64,000 nt of DNA from Clostridiales bacterium. Its GTDB lineage: Bacteria > Bacillota > Clostridia > Christensenellales > CAG-138. Of the stretch, positions 1 through 8,838 are shown piece by piece (position 1 is the first letter of the stretch; each line of letters begins with the position of its first letter). The stretch covers positions 1 to 64,000 of the forward strand of contig DXWI01000005.1 in NCBI GenBank assembly GCA_019416935.1, given 5' to 3'. The notes under the pieces are model-generated. The model made no database searches and was not told the origin of the DNA. It was given only the letters and a program-made list of their open reading frames with translations. Made by a program: the position numbers and the translations under genes.

Positions 1-159
1 TATCGACCACCCGCCACATGACCGCAATACCGATCTCGACCGGATTGCCGAGGCAGTCGTTTCTTCGGCCGGATTGTCGGTATGACGGCAGGCGGCAAGC
101 GCCGCGAACAACAGGAAGATCGCCAACAATAGCGTCAGCAGCCTTTTTCCGTTTTCCAT
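1..159 (-). pseudogene. Solute-binding lipoprotein, N-terminal fragment with frameshift
   Basis: Partial gene running off the left edge. It starts at ATG 157-159, preceded on the minus strand by an AGGAAGAG ribosome-binding site, 12 bases after the stop of the histidine kinase remnant. The first 23 residues are a typical lipoprotein signal ending in a lipobox (Leu-Ala-Ala-Cys). After about residue 34 this frame becomes implausible, while the neighbouring frame gives Gly-Asn-Pro-Val-Glu-Ile-Gly-Ile-Ala-Val-Met-Trp, the usual start of a mature ABC sugar-binding protein. I infer a one-base indel near position 50. It would be the binding protein of an ABC importer co-transcribed with the kinase. 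The family assignment rests on only about 50 residues. Confidence 0.5.
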
Positions 160-171
160 TATTTCTCTTCC

Positions 172-2329
172 TTATTTGCAGAATTGGTTCATCGCTTCCA
201 AAATCCGATCCATTTGGAGTGGCTTTGTCAGGTGCGCGTTCCTCCCCGTTTCCATGCATTTCTCCATATCCTCGCGATACGCGTTGGCGGTGATGGCGAA
301 AATGGGGATGGTCTTTGCGTCCGCTCTTTCCATTGCTCTGATGCGCCGCGCAGCCTCCAGACCATCCAGCTCCGGCATCATAACGTCCATCAGAATCGCA
401 TCGTATTCGCCGGGGGCGGAGTTTGCAAAGGCTTCCACAGCAAGCCGGCCATTCTCCACCGATACGCAGGTGATGTTCGACCCGGCGAGCAGAAACTCGG
501 AGATTTCCCGGTTGATGGCGTTATCCTCCGCTAAAATGACATGAAATTCTCCTGCATGATGAACGGTCGTATCATTCGGCGGTGCGCTTGCTTCTTCTAT
601 AGCAAGCGCGAACGGTATAACGATCTCGAAAACGCTGCCCACGCCCACCCTGCTCGAAACATGGATCTCGCCGCCCATCAGATCCGTCAGCTCCTTGACG
701 ATGCTCAGCCCAAGGCCTGTTCTCTCATAATTGGTGCGCGCGGTGATCTTTTCCTGCGAGAAACGATCAAAAATATGCTCCATGTATGCAGGGCTGATGC
801 TGATGCCGGTATCCTCGACAACAAAATGGTACCGGGCAAACGCCTGCTCCGGCTTTTCGTGATAGACCTTGAAGAACACTGTTCCACCCTCGCCCGTATA
901 CTTCACGGCGTTGCCCAGTATATTGATCAGAACCTGCTTGAGCAGGTTTTTGCTGCCATCGATTCTGGACTCGGACAATCCCTGAAAGTCGGTCCGGTAC
1001 CGCAGGCTCTTTGCAGAAATTCTGCTTTCAAGGATATCCGATACGGAGCAAAGCATATCCAGCAGATCGAACGGCGCGTTCTCCACCGCGACCTTGCCGC
1101 TCTCGATGCGGGAAATATCCAGCACCTCGTTGACAAGCGATCGGAGGCAACGGATATCTTTTTGAGACAGGATTCTACGGTCGTCCTGTCCTCGATCCGG
1201 CTTGCCGCAATGGCGGTCATTCCGATGATCCCGTTGATGGGCGTGCGTATATCGTGCGACATTCGGGAGAGAAATGCGGTTTTGCCTCGTTGGCCCTGTC
1301 TGCGGCAAGGGCGGCGGACCGAAGCTGATCCCGCATCATTTTCTCAAGCTTCAGTTCCTGCTTCCTGCGGAACAGCAACAGCGCCACGATCAGGCTGATC
1401 ATAATGACAGAGCCTGCCGCCGTGACGCCGACCAAATGGTAGATCAACGGCTTGACGTCGCTCGTCATGCTGCGGCTGTTCACAATGAAGACGGCATACC
1501 AGTCCGAGATTTCCACAAGGTGAAACGCCATGAAATAGGTACCGCCTTTGTATGCGATCAGAGCCGAACCGCTTTGTCCGGCGCCGATGCATTTCTGGAT
1601 TTCCGCATAGGAATTTCCCATGAGGCACTGCGCATCCGCCAGCGCGTCGATCAGATTGTAGGCTTTTGCAAGATCGGTATTCTCGGTTTGAGCGTTGATT
1701 TTTCGACCGTTGCTGTGTATGACAAAAGCGTCCGTGATCTGGCCAAACTCGGACAGGGAAAGGTCAACATCAAACGCCCTTTCATCCGCCGCCGTAATCA
1801 AATGCGTAAACCGCACGCCTTCCTGGGTTCCGATCGGCCGATCGAGCTTTTTGCAAAAGCAAATATACTCTTTGATATTGTCTTTGATCTCAGCCAGAGA
1901 TGTGATAAAGATAGCACGCGTATCGTCCAAACGGTCGCTGTGGTTTCATAGTGTTTCCTTGCCCGAACGGGCTGTGTAATAGTAGCCTTTGTCATCGATC
2001 AAAAGCATCATGCTTTCGCCGCTTTTGATGCCGCTGAACGCTTCCGCGGCGCCCAAACTGACCAGTGCGCTCTCGACGGTTTTGTATTCCGATGGCTGCA
2101 AATACCGTTCCACAGCATCCAATACACTTCACTGGTTGTTGAAATAGTCCCGCATATTTACGGTGATCTTTTCCGAGATGGATTTTAATGTAATGAGCTG
2201 GTTGTTTTTTGTGTTGGTATCCACCCTTTGCGCAATGAACATGACCGTAAACAAGACGAGCGCGATCAGGCAAACAATGAGCACGCTTTCCGGCTTTTGT
2301 ATTGCATTTTTGTTGTTTTCATCCTGCAC
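172..2329 (-). pseudogene. Hybrid sensor histidine kinase, degraded (two nonsense codons, two frameshifts)
   Basis: Remnant of a membrane hybrid kinase. The likely GTG start at 2327-2329 has an AGGAAGG site upstream. In order: a first membrane segment, an extracytoplasmic sensor region, a second membrane segment near 1340-1400, HisKA with the phospho-His motif Ser-His-Asp-Ile-Arg-Thr-Pro, HATPase_c (Gly-Leu-Gly-Leu-Ser), and a C-terminal receiver with the phospho-acceptor motif Leu-Met-Asp-Val-Met-Met-Pro. The reading frame is interrupted by TGA at 2129-2131, TGA at 1946-1948, a one-base loss in a T run at 1280-1283, and a loss of about ten bases near 1135, where the usual His-Leu-Leu-Ser before Leu-Val-Asn-Glu is missing. 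Two nonsense codons plus a multi-base deletion argue for real decay rather than sequencing error. It may once have sensed the ligand of the adjacent binding protein. Confidence 0.8.
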
Positions 2330-2462
2330 GGCAAGTACCTTCCTCGGCAATCCGCTCGGTATACAGAAAAAACATCCTTGGGAAGCATTATATGCTGAAT
2401 TGGCCGGATCGGCAAGCTGCGGCAAAAATCGGATGAATGTGCCGTCAATTCACTCATGCTCC

Positions 2463-2491
2463 TTGAAGATTCGCTTCTTCGGGGTTATAAT
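2463..2491 (+). promoter_or_regulatory. Sigma-A-type promoter of the LytTR regulator
   Basis: TTGAAG at 2463-2468 and a perfect TATAAT at 2486-2491 are separated by 17 bases and lie about 65 bases upstream of the LytTR gene start at 2555. Confidence 0.6.
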
Positions 2492-2554
2492 AAAAGTCAA
2501 ACAGATTTTTCTTACCAATTCATAACGCTGCTTCGTGGCAGAATAGAGGCTGTA

Positions 2555-3292
2555 ATGCATATTGCTGTGTGTGATGACAGCATGATCGAACGCAAAATCA
2601 TTATGAACGTCCTATATGAGTATGCCGCCATGCATTCGGTGCATTTTGATATAACGGAATACGATTCCGGCATGAACCTGCTGTACGATGTGCAGGACGG
2701 ACAGGATTACAACCTCGTTTTTCTGGATATCATCATGGACCAGGTCTCCGGGATCGACGTTGCGCACAGGATCAGGGAAGCAAACAGCAAAAGCAGCATT
2801 GTATTTCTGACCGCTTCCCCCGATTTTGCAGTCAGCAGCTATGACATCGATGCCGCCGGGTACCTTCTCAAACCGTTGGAAACGGCAAGGGCGTTTGCCA
2901 TTCTGGATAAGGTGATGCGCTCGTGCGAAACGCAAAAATACCCGATCTATAAGAATTCCGCCATCACATATGTCCCGATCGATCAGATACTCTATGTGGA
3001 AAGCGATAATAACCGCTGCATTGTCCATCAAAAGGGGGCGGACTGCTATACGGTTTACAAAAAGCTGGACACCATACAGGCCGAGCTCCCTTCCACGCAT
3101 TTTTTGAGATGCCACAAGAGCTTTCTCGTCAATATGGATTACATCAAAAGTGCCGATAAGGAGTTTACGCTGGTTACCGGCGATGTGGTGGCCATTCGGC
3201 AGCGCAATCTGAAGGAGATACGCGAAAAGTATCTGGCGTATCTCTCCGGACGGTTCCGTCTTGGCAGGGAATCGACTCGATCGCTGCGATAA
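2555..3292 (+). CDS. LytTR-family response regulator
   Basis: A 245-residue cytoplasmic transcription regulator of the AgrA/LytR type. Residues 1-120 form a receiver with the acidic pair Asp7-Asp8, phospho-acceptor Asp58 (Leu-Asp-Ile-Ile-Met-Asp), Thr86 and Lys106. Residues 130-232 form a LytTR DNA-binding domain (Phe-Leu-Arg-Cys-His-Lys-Ser-Phe-Leu-Val-Asn near 183-193). I chose ATG 2555, where the receiver begins, because GAGG lies six bases upstream; the frame stays open further upstream. Its normal partner kinase is not intact here, since the divergent neighbour is a broken hybrid kinase of a different class. The last 12 residues extend past the LytTR domain and are read antisense to the HPt gene, so the 3' end looks altered. 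Confidence 0.88.
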   Translation: MHIAVCDDSMIERKIIMNVLYEYAAMHSVHFDITEYDSGMNLLYDVQDGQDYNLVFLDIIMDQVSGIDVAHRIREANSKSSIVFLTASPDFAVSSYDIDAAGYLLKPLETARAFAILDKVMRSCETQKYPIYKNSAITYVPIDQILYVESDNNRCIVHQKGADCYTVYKKLDTIQAELPSTHFLRCHKSFLVNMDYIKSADKEFTLVTGDVVAIRQRNLKEIREKYLAYLSGRFRLGRESTRSLR

Positions 3293-3620
3293 CGCTGTTG
3301 AACTGTGAGGAAAGCGCCTCCGTTAGAACAAGCGCCCGATCCATATCCCTCCTTCGCAGCGCCTCCATGATTTCCGTGAGCGGGATAAACAACACAGCGA
3401 TTGACAGATCGCCGGTTAGCCCTTTCAGGGTGTGTGCGGCCTTCCGTGCAGCATCCAGATCCCGGGTCTGCAGCGCTTGCAGCAGCCGCACATAGCTCTT
3501 ATCCAAAGGAAATTTTTGCAGCAGCCGGATATAAAAATCCTCGTTTCCCATCATGCGCGCCGTTCCCTCATCGACACGGATACCCGCCCCAACGAGCTCT
3601 TTTTTTCGCTTTTCATCCAT
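3174..3620 (-). CDS. HPt (histidine phosphotransfer) domain protein
   Basis: A 148-residue cytoplasmic phosphorelay protein. The HPt core contains the phosphorylatable His63 in Ala-Ala-His-Thr-Leu-Lys-Gly, with flanking amphipathic helices at about residues 25-55 and 78-115. ATG 3618-3620 starts a protein of normal HPt layout; the upstream extension in this frame looks non-coding. The natural fold should end near residue 118. The last 30 residues are low-quality sequence, because the frame continues for 119 bases across the 3' end of the convergent LytTR gene. In the family, HPt proteins shuttle phosphate between a hybrid kinase receiver and an output regulator. Here the nearby hybrid kinase is broken, so this protein may be orphaned. 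Confidence 0.75.
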   Translation of the reverse strand: MDEKRKKELVGAGIRVDEGTARMMGNEDFYIRLLQKFPLDKSYVRLLQALQTRDLDAARKAAHTLKGLTGDLSIAVLFIPLTEIMEALRRRDMDRALVLTEALSSQFNSVIAAIESIPCQDGTVRRDTPDTFRVSPSDCAAEWPPHRR

Positions 3621-3862
3621 AATGCGTCCTTTCGCTGCCCTAACTGCATCAAACCGTTTGTCCTTGCACAACCGCCTGCGGTCCGCCCTGCCGGCGAAGG
3701 ACGCCCAAGCGTCGGGCAATCCGCAGTCTGTCTGAATGCCCGCTGCAAGATCTGCTGCGGCGGCAGACCGCTGTGAATACCGATATACGAAGCGGTACAA
3801 CCATATTCCGCCTCAAATATGCGGTTGAGAACGGGCCGCTGTCCCCCCAACCAGTCCGTCAC
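3551..3862 (-). CDS. Uncertain ORF, possible remnant
   Basis: A GTG-start frame overlaps the stop of the Spo0A-like gene and runs 103 codons in a different frame from the HPt gene, overlapping its first 70 bases. The first 50 residues look coding-like (aromatic and hydrophobic spacing, Phe-Glu-Ala-Glu-Tyr-Gly). The remainder is Arg/Gly/Pro-rich and unlikely to be protein. It may be the decayed start of a longer gene that once joined the HPt domain. I do not recognise it. Confidence 0.2.
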   Translation of the reverse strand: MTDWLGGQRPVLNRIFEAEYGCTASYIGIHSGLPPQQILQRAFRQTADCPTLGRPSPAGRTAGGCARTNGLMQLGQRKDALWMKSEKKSSLGRVSVSMRERRA

Positions 3863-4650
3863 GCCAACAGATTTTGCGAAGGGGAATCCTCCCCCTGCAT
3901 GGGGAATTCCCTTGAAAAGTGTTCCTTCATCAGCGAAAGGAATTCATTGTTTGTCGGGCAGTAGCGAACCATCGGCCCCCCAAATATGTTTTTGAAGGTA
4001 TCCGGCGATCTGTCCCAGGCGATTCCAATCGCATTGCGCATGGAGCGTTCCACGCGCGATGCCGTCGTTTTATAAAGATCAGCGACCGTTGGATAGACAA
4101 CCTTTGTCATGCCGGGATGCATGTCCGTACATGTTGTAAGCAGATAGATGGCGGCGCAGATATACTGGTACCCCTTGAGATGAACCGGCACGCCTATATA
4201 TTGGGTGCGCTCCGCAATTGCTTTTTTCAGCCGGGCTTCGTGCAGGCTGATCGGGCTCTGCTCTTTTGAGAGCGGTTGGCGGTTGCGCAGACACTCCAGA
4301 TACTGATAAAATACAACATGGGGCACTACAAAATACGGGATATTGAGACTGGTGACCCTCTGAATGATGGCAGCATCATTCATCGGAGAAACGGCGATGC
4401 AGGTAACGGCACCGCTCGTGTAATGCCGAGCCGGATGATCATCCGGGACGAGGTATCGCGGCATCCAATTGAGCGGAACGATGATGATGTCCGGGACGAC
4501 CGAAGGATACCCCGACGGATACAGGCTATCAAAAAACGCAACACGGTTATGGAAGGAACCGCTGTCGAGAAACGCATGCCTGATTGTATCAGGAAGTATA
4601 CCGCACTTGTTCATGGCAACGATCGTTACAGTCCTTTCATATGGGTTCAT
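3859..4650 (-). CDS. Spo0A C-terminal-domain regulator with degenerate receiver
   Basis: A 263-residue regulator with a strong ribosome-binding site (GAAGGAGGGGG) before ATG 4650. Residues about 140-246 match the Spo0A effector domain: Ile-Gly-Val-Pro-Val-His-Leu-Lys-Gly-Tyr-Gln-Tyr at 152-163, a recognition helix Thr-Thr-Ala-Ser-Arg-Val-Glu-Arg at 195-202, and Pro-Thr-Asn-Asn-Glu-Phe at 232-237. Residues 1-120 have the size and alternation of a receiver but lack the acidic pocket, and the expected phospho-Asp position reads Ile-Ile-Ile-Val-Pro-Leu. Spo0A itself is a phosphorelay output that controls sporulation. This paralogue probably binds related 0A-box DNA without canonical phosphorylation. 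Its target is unknown; the transporter cluster or the phosphorelay genes are the nearest candidates. Confidence 0.8.
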   Translation of the reverse strand: MNPYERTVTIVAMNKCGILPDTIRHAFLDSGSFHNRVAFFDSLYPSGYPSVVPDIIIVPLNWMPRYLVPDDHPARHYTSGAVTCIAVSPMNDAAIIQRVTSLNIPYFVVPHVVFYQYLECLRNRQPLSKEQSPISLHEARLKKAIAERTQYIGVPVHLKGYQYICAAIYLLTTCTDMHPGMTKVVYPTVADLYKTTASRVERSMRNAIGIAWDRSPDTFKNIFGGPMVRYCPTNNEFLSLMKEHFSREFPMQGEDSPSQNLLA

Positions 4651-5189
4651 TTTCCCCCTCCTTCATGCAAAAACGCTTTGCTGTACCTTTTATACCATTT
4701 TTCTATCTGTTGTGGAACGGGACTGTGATAACGACATATATATTGATGAATTTGACAGATTATTCCATTTTTTCGGCATGAAACGAAAGCGTCCGCAGGC
4801 CGCTTGCACGGCTGGCGCAGACACATGGTTCCAAACAACGAAAAGAACCTCCGCCAATCAGTCGGAGGGAACGGACGGGCCAAAAGCGATTTGCCTGCTG
4901 GGCGGCCGCCTTGGCGCGCGATCTTGCAGACGGGCGCTGCAAGCCGGGGGAGGAACGTGCTGGACGGCTGCACCATTGTCTGTTTCATGTGCGAACGATC
5001 GGAGCGGGAGAGCGTTTGCCGCCGGACCCGGAAAAGCGCAGCGCCAGCCAAACCGATGAAAAGCGGCTGTGGGGCTGCCGAACGTGCGGCCCGAGACGTA
5101 TACGCGCCGGCGCTTCGATCGCTTTGTCGCGCGGCATCAGTCTGGCGCGGCTGAACGGCCGCCAACGCAAACCGATTCGGAACGCTCGG
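4651..5189. other. Intergenic region without a convincing gene
   Basis: The 539 bases between the Spo0A-like gene and the AraC gene hold only low-quality overlapping frames rich in Arg, Ala and Cys. I see one terminator-like hairpin (4837-4868) and the Spo0A-like gene's ribosome-binding site. Positions 4880-5189 are GC-richer than the genes on either side, with no recognisable content. Confidence 0.6.
4837..4868 (-). terminator. Rho-independent terminator downstream of the AraC gene
   Basis: Read on the minus strand, CCTCCG and CGGAGG (4868-4863 and 4853-4848) form a six-pair stem with a nine-base loop, followed by TTCTTTTC. It lies about 320 bases beyond the AraC stop, so it could end that transcript. 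Confidence 0.5.
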
Positions 5190-7430
5190 TTATGACGGGG
5201 CGTCGGCCTGCAATTCTTCACAGCCCGCATGATTCTTCCGATAGGACGCCGGCGTACAGCCATTGACCTTTTTGAACACCTTATAAAAATACGGCGTGTC
5301 TCCGAAGCCAACCAGACGGACAATCTCATCAATGGGCGTATTGGCATTTGCGAGAAGATTTCTGGCAACCTCCATGCGAACGGAAAGAAGATATTCCAGA
5401 AAAGTAGTGCCGGTGCTCTTTTTGAACAGTCGGCCCAGATATCCTGCGCTCATTTGCATCTTTTCGGCAATGGTATTGATAGAGAAATCCCTGTCCATGT
5501 AGCTCTCCTGTACAAGACGCCGCATTGCAACAAACAATTCCTGCTGGTGGGCATTCTTGTTCTGCAACACGGATTGTTCCGCTTGGCGGATTGTTTTTTC
5601 GATGATTTCGTATATTTCGGCGACATCCTCCAGACTGCATACATCATATATCAACGTTCCGGTATGAAGCGCTTCGCTTACCCCGTTGTTGACCTGCAGC
5701 TTAATAAGCGCATCGTCAAGGGAAAGCAGCACGCGGGCCAGATTCGTCTGAAAGCTCCTGTATGAGCCGGCAGAAATGAAATCCAGAATCTCCTGAACGG
5801 ACAGCATCGCTCTTGGCATATCCAATTGCAGGATATCCTGTGTCATGCGCTTGATGAGGTCCTGGGGTTCAGGCGTAATTTGCAGTTCTCTTTGCTGCAG
5901 CATTTCATTGCTGATGATTTTCCCGATCCCAAACAGTTGTCTGTAAGGAAGCATCTGACAGAGCGTTTGATATGCGTTTGGAATTTGTGATACGGCTACG
6001 GCCGGAGAAAGCAGAATGCTTAACGAAACATGCAGCCGTTCCCGAACAAGCGACTGCAGGGTGACAAGCTTGGCGTTCCATTCGCCGCAGTCGGCTGCCG
6101 GCTGCAATAAAGCAAAGCACCTTGCGTCTTCTTCGTATGATATCAAAGCTGCGCCCACCGAAGACAGGACGGAACTTGCAGCGTTGCAGATTTCGTGCTT
6201 TAACGCGGCACGGTCGGAAACACGTTCATATTCTAAGGTGATTTGCGTGGCATAACGGTCAAGATACAGAATGATGACCCGGGCATCCGCATCGGAGCTT
6301 GCGGAAAAGCCATGCTGTGTGAGGAGCGATAGGGGAGTGGGCTCCACGCTCGAATGCAGGAATTCGAGAAGGGAACGCCGACTGCTTTCATATGCCCGCT
6401 CCTTGCCTTCCAACTCCATTCGCGCGGTTTTTTGCCGATTGGATTTTCCGATATCACTGATTTTTTTGAAAGCGAATAAGATTCCCGCCGTGCAGGCGGC
6501 AAAGAATAAGACAAATACGGTAATGGAAGCCGTATAGCCGGAAGTTCCTAAAAGCGCATACAAATCATATTCGTCCGAGACCGACAAAAGAAGCCACTCG
6601 TTGTTGAAAATGGAGCGATAGCACAGGATCGTGGGTGTTCCTGCCGCCCTGTCTATGAGAAACCCCTCGTCATTTGAAAACTGCAGGACCCGGTTTATCA
6701 TCGCTTGCAAAGACTGCGGGTTGTCCGCTCCGGAAGCGGTTTGAGCGCCAATAACGCCATTTCTGTCTACAAACAGAAACTGTGATGCAGGGTTTGTTTC
6801 CCAGGTGCTTGGAAGTTCAAAAAACGAGCTCAGATTGATGTTTATAATCAGTACGCTGGATTGATTGGGCAGCGCCAGCGTGTTGTAACGCAGATAGGAA
6901 ACCACGTTGATGTCGTCCATATTCGGGTAAGTGGTTGTAAGCGTACGAAAAATGGGGCTCATATTGTGATAGTCCTGATATGATCGGAAATATGCTATGG
7001 CATCCTGATCATAAAAATCTTCTATGGAGTATACCGCCTCCGTCGCATTGGCGGAGGAGACATATATCTGCTTGTTGATATAATTATAAATATAGATGGA
7101 ATCTATAAAAAAATTATTTTCTCTGTAGGTATTGAGCTGCCTTAAGCCATTCAGCAGGTCTGTCGCCTCAACTTTTTCGTAGTTCAACAGCTTTGAGAGC
7201 GTAGGGTCAAGGCATGCGCTGTCAAACACATCCTTCACTCCGAGGGATATGGTTTCGGCATGCTGGGCTTTCGTTTGCAGCATTTTCTGACTGAAGCCAA
7301 CAACCTGCTCTTGCGATGCATTATGTACCAACCGAAAGAAACCGAAGATGAGGAGCAGCAGCAAAATCAGCAAACCGCTCGTAAAGACCGTTAATAACCG
7401 GACGGGATAATGTGATTCCGTTCCCTTCAT
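5190..7430 (-). CDS. Membrane-anchored AraC-family transcription regulator
   Basis: A 746-residue one-component regulator. ATG 7428-7430 follows GGGAGG at six bases, better than the ATG 18 bases upstream. There is a membrane segment near residues 11-33, an extracytoplasmic sensor of about 260 residues (Cache-like spacing), a second membrane segment near 300, a linker and middle region of about 300 residues, and a C-terminal AraC double helix-turn-helix from about 635 (Ile-Ala-Glu-Lys-Met-Gln-Met-Ser, then Val-Gly-Phe-Gly-Asp-Thr-Pro-Tyr-Phe-Tyr-Lys-Val-Phe-Lys-Lys). Such regulators sit beside LplABC-type carbohydrate importers in Clostridia and activate them in response to an extracellular ligand. 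The adjacent binding protein, permeases and beta-glucuronidase suggest control of glycoside uptake. The gene appears intact. Confidence 0.87.
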   Translation of the reverse strand: MKGTESHYPVRLLTVFTSGLLILLLLLIFGFFRLVHNASQEQVVGFSQKMLQTKAQHAETISLGVKDVFDSACLDPTLSKLLNYEKVEATDLLNGLRQLNTYRENNFFIDSIYIYNYINKQIYVSSANATEAVYSIEDFYDQDAIAYFRSYQDYHNMSPIFRTLTTTYPNMDDINVVSYLRYNTLALPNQSSVLIININLSSFFELPSTWETNPASQFLFVDRNGVIGAQTASGADNPQSLQAMINRVLQFSNDEGFLIDRAAGTPTILCYRSIFNNEWLLLSVSDEYDLYALLGTSGYTASITVFVLFFAACTAGILFAFKKISDIGKSNRQKTARMELEGKERAYESSRRSLLEFLHSSVEPTPLSLLTQHGFSASSDADARVIILYLDRYATQITLEYERVSDRAALKHEICNAASSVLSSVGAALISYEEDARCFALLQPAADCGEWNAKLVTLQSLVRERLHVSLSILLSPAVAVSQIPNAYQTLCQMLPYRQLFGIGKIISNEMLQQRELQITPEPQDLIKRMTQDILQLDMPRAMLSVQEILDFISAGSYRSFQTNLARVLLSLDDALIKLQVNNGVSEALHTGTLIYDVCSLEDVAEIYEIIEKTIRQAEQSVLQNKNAHQQELFVAMRRLVQESYMDRDFSINTIAEKMQMSAGYLGRLFKKSTGTTFLEYLLSVRMEVARNLLANANTPIDEIVRLVGFGDTPYFYKVFKKVNGCTPASYRKNHAGCEELQADAPS

Positions 7431-7455
7431 CTGCATCCTCCCAGACAATAATAAG

Positions 7456-7493
7456 ATACTGTCATGGCCAGTATAGCATAACCATGACAGTAT
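7456..7493. repeat. 12-base perfect inverted repeat between binding-protein and AraC genes
   Basis: ATACTGTCATGG (7456-7467) and its reverse complement CCATGACAGTAT (7482-7493) are separated by 14 bases. It could be a transcription terminator for the binding-protein gene without a clear T tract, or an operator for the AraC protein. The sequence alone does not decide. Confidence 0.5.
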
Positions 7494-7529
7494 GAAACAA
7501 CCTAGTTTTATGTTGCCGGCGACATGCGC

Positions 7530-8838
7530 TTACGCAATGTTGTTCGCAGTATAATAGGCTTCCATCTGTTCGCTTACAACCGAGAGCAGTTTGTCAATGC
7601 CGGCGGCCTTCAACTGATTGCGATACTCTTCTACGGCTTTATCAACATCGTCGACAATACCGACATTGATGGGATAGCCGTACTGCTGGATGACCTGAGT
7701 GACTGCGGCAAGCTCTGCCTGCACAGCGGTGTAATCCAGCGTGGCGGTGCCAAACTTGTTGGGCTTCTCCATGGATTCCAGCTTTGCTACCAGATCGGGA
7801 TATCCGCTCCATACATCGGCGTCGTTCCGGATCAGCGTGCTCACGCGCATCGCATACTGCGCACCGCTCATGCTATGCGTGTTTACCGTTGCCGGGTCCT
7901 GTCCCTTGGCGGGGCGAATCAGATTGCCGTTATCATCCAGATCAAAGTGGTAGCCTTCAATTCCGTACATCCACAAATCAAAGAGCTGCTGATCGTTCTT
8001 AATGATTTCCAGAACCCGCAAAGCGCGCTCTGCGTTCGGAGAAGACTTCGGGATGGCATAGCCGTTTTCGGTTACGGGGTTCACGAAAGAATAGCCCGTT
8101 AAGTCTGCAAAGCTCCAATAACCGCACTCGGCGTCGGGCAGTTTATCCGCCATTTTCTTGATTTTGTTCTTGGCTCCATCCGCATTGGCCTGCGTAATTG
8201 CGCTGGTGCCCACCTCTATGCTGCTCCATGGGTCCATGGTGCTGGAAAGCGCATTGGAAGACCAATATCCCTTATCCGCCCAGTCCTTCATTTTCTTTGC
8301 CCATGCAAGATACTCTTCCGTGAAGGGATAGGCGACAATATTATGAATGTCGTCATAGCTCTTAATCATGATGATAGAACTGTTTGATCCCGCAATCGCT
8401 TCAAAACCGTAATATGCTTTGAAGAGCTGGAACAATGCCTGTTCGGGATTGCCGTCGATGGCCCGGATGTCCGTCTCGTTTTGAGCAATGGCATCCATAT
8501 AGGCTTCCAGCGTTTCGATGCTGTTGATTTCGCTGATGCCGTATTTTTTCGCCAGATCCAACCGGTAGAGAATGCCGTTCTGGCTAAAGTTTTTTTCATG
8601 CGAGGGTATCATGTAAATCTGGCCGTTGACCTTCATCTGCTGCAGCTGCGTATCGGTAAACAGGGAATACGTTTGGGGCATGAGCGTAGGGAACAGCTCG
8701 GTGAGATCCGTGAAAGCGCCCGTGGCGGCATATCTGTCGTACAATTTCGGATTGACATAGAGTAAATCCGCAGCCTCGCCGGAGGTCAGGATAAGATTGT
8801 ACCGGTTTTCATAGTTGTCCCATCCAAGGCAGGTTACT
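7530..8838 (-). pseudogene. CUT1 solute-binding protein, 5'-truncated
   Basis: The C-terminal part (about 436 residues) of an LplA-like extracellular carbohydrate-binding protein. In-frame translation continues upstream of the internal start codon through Trp-Asp-Asn-Tyr-Glu-Asn-Arg-Tyr-Asn-Leu and Ser-Gly-Glu-Ala-Ala-Asp-Leu-Leu-Tyr-Val, a hallmark of the mature N-terminal lobe. It then stops at about 8,838, where the opposite-strand permease begins. About 110 residues, including the lipoprotein signal, are missing, so the protein could not be exported. The remaining frame has no stop or frameshift, so the loss may be recent, or may be an assembly join. Its partners are the two plus-strand permeases. 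Confidence 0.8.

Noticed and set aside
1946..2131. TGA read as tryptophan (alternative genetic code)
   Set aside because: Many intact genes in the window end in TGA and use TGG for Trp, and the same gene also has frameshifts, so simple decay fits better.
4651..5189. Long minus-strand frame (172 codons) between the Spo0A-like and AraC genes
   Set aside because: It is Arg/Ala/Cys-rich, overlaps the ribosome-binding site of the next gene and shows no domain.
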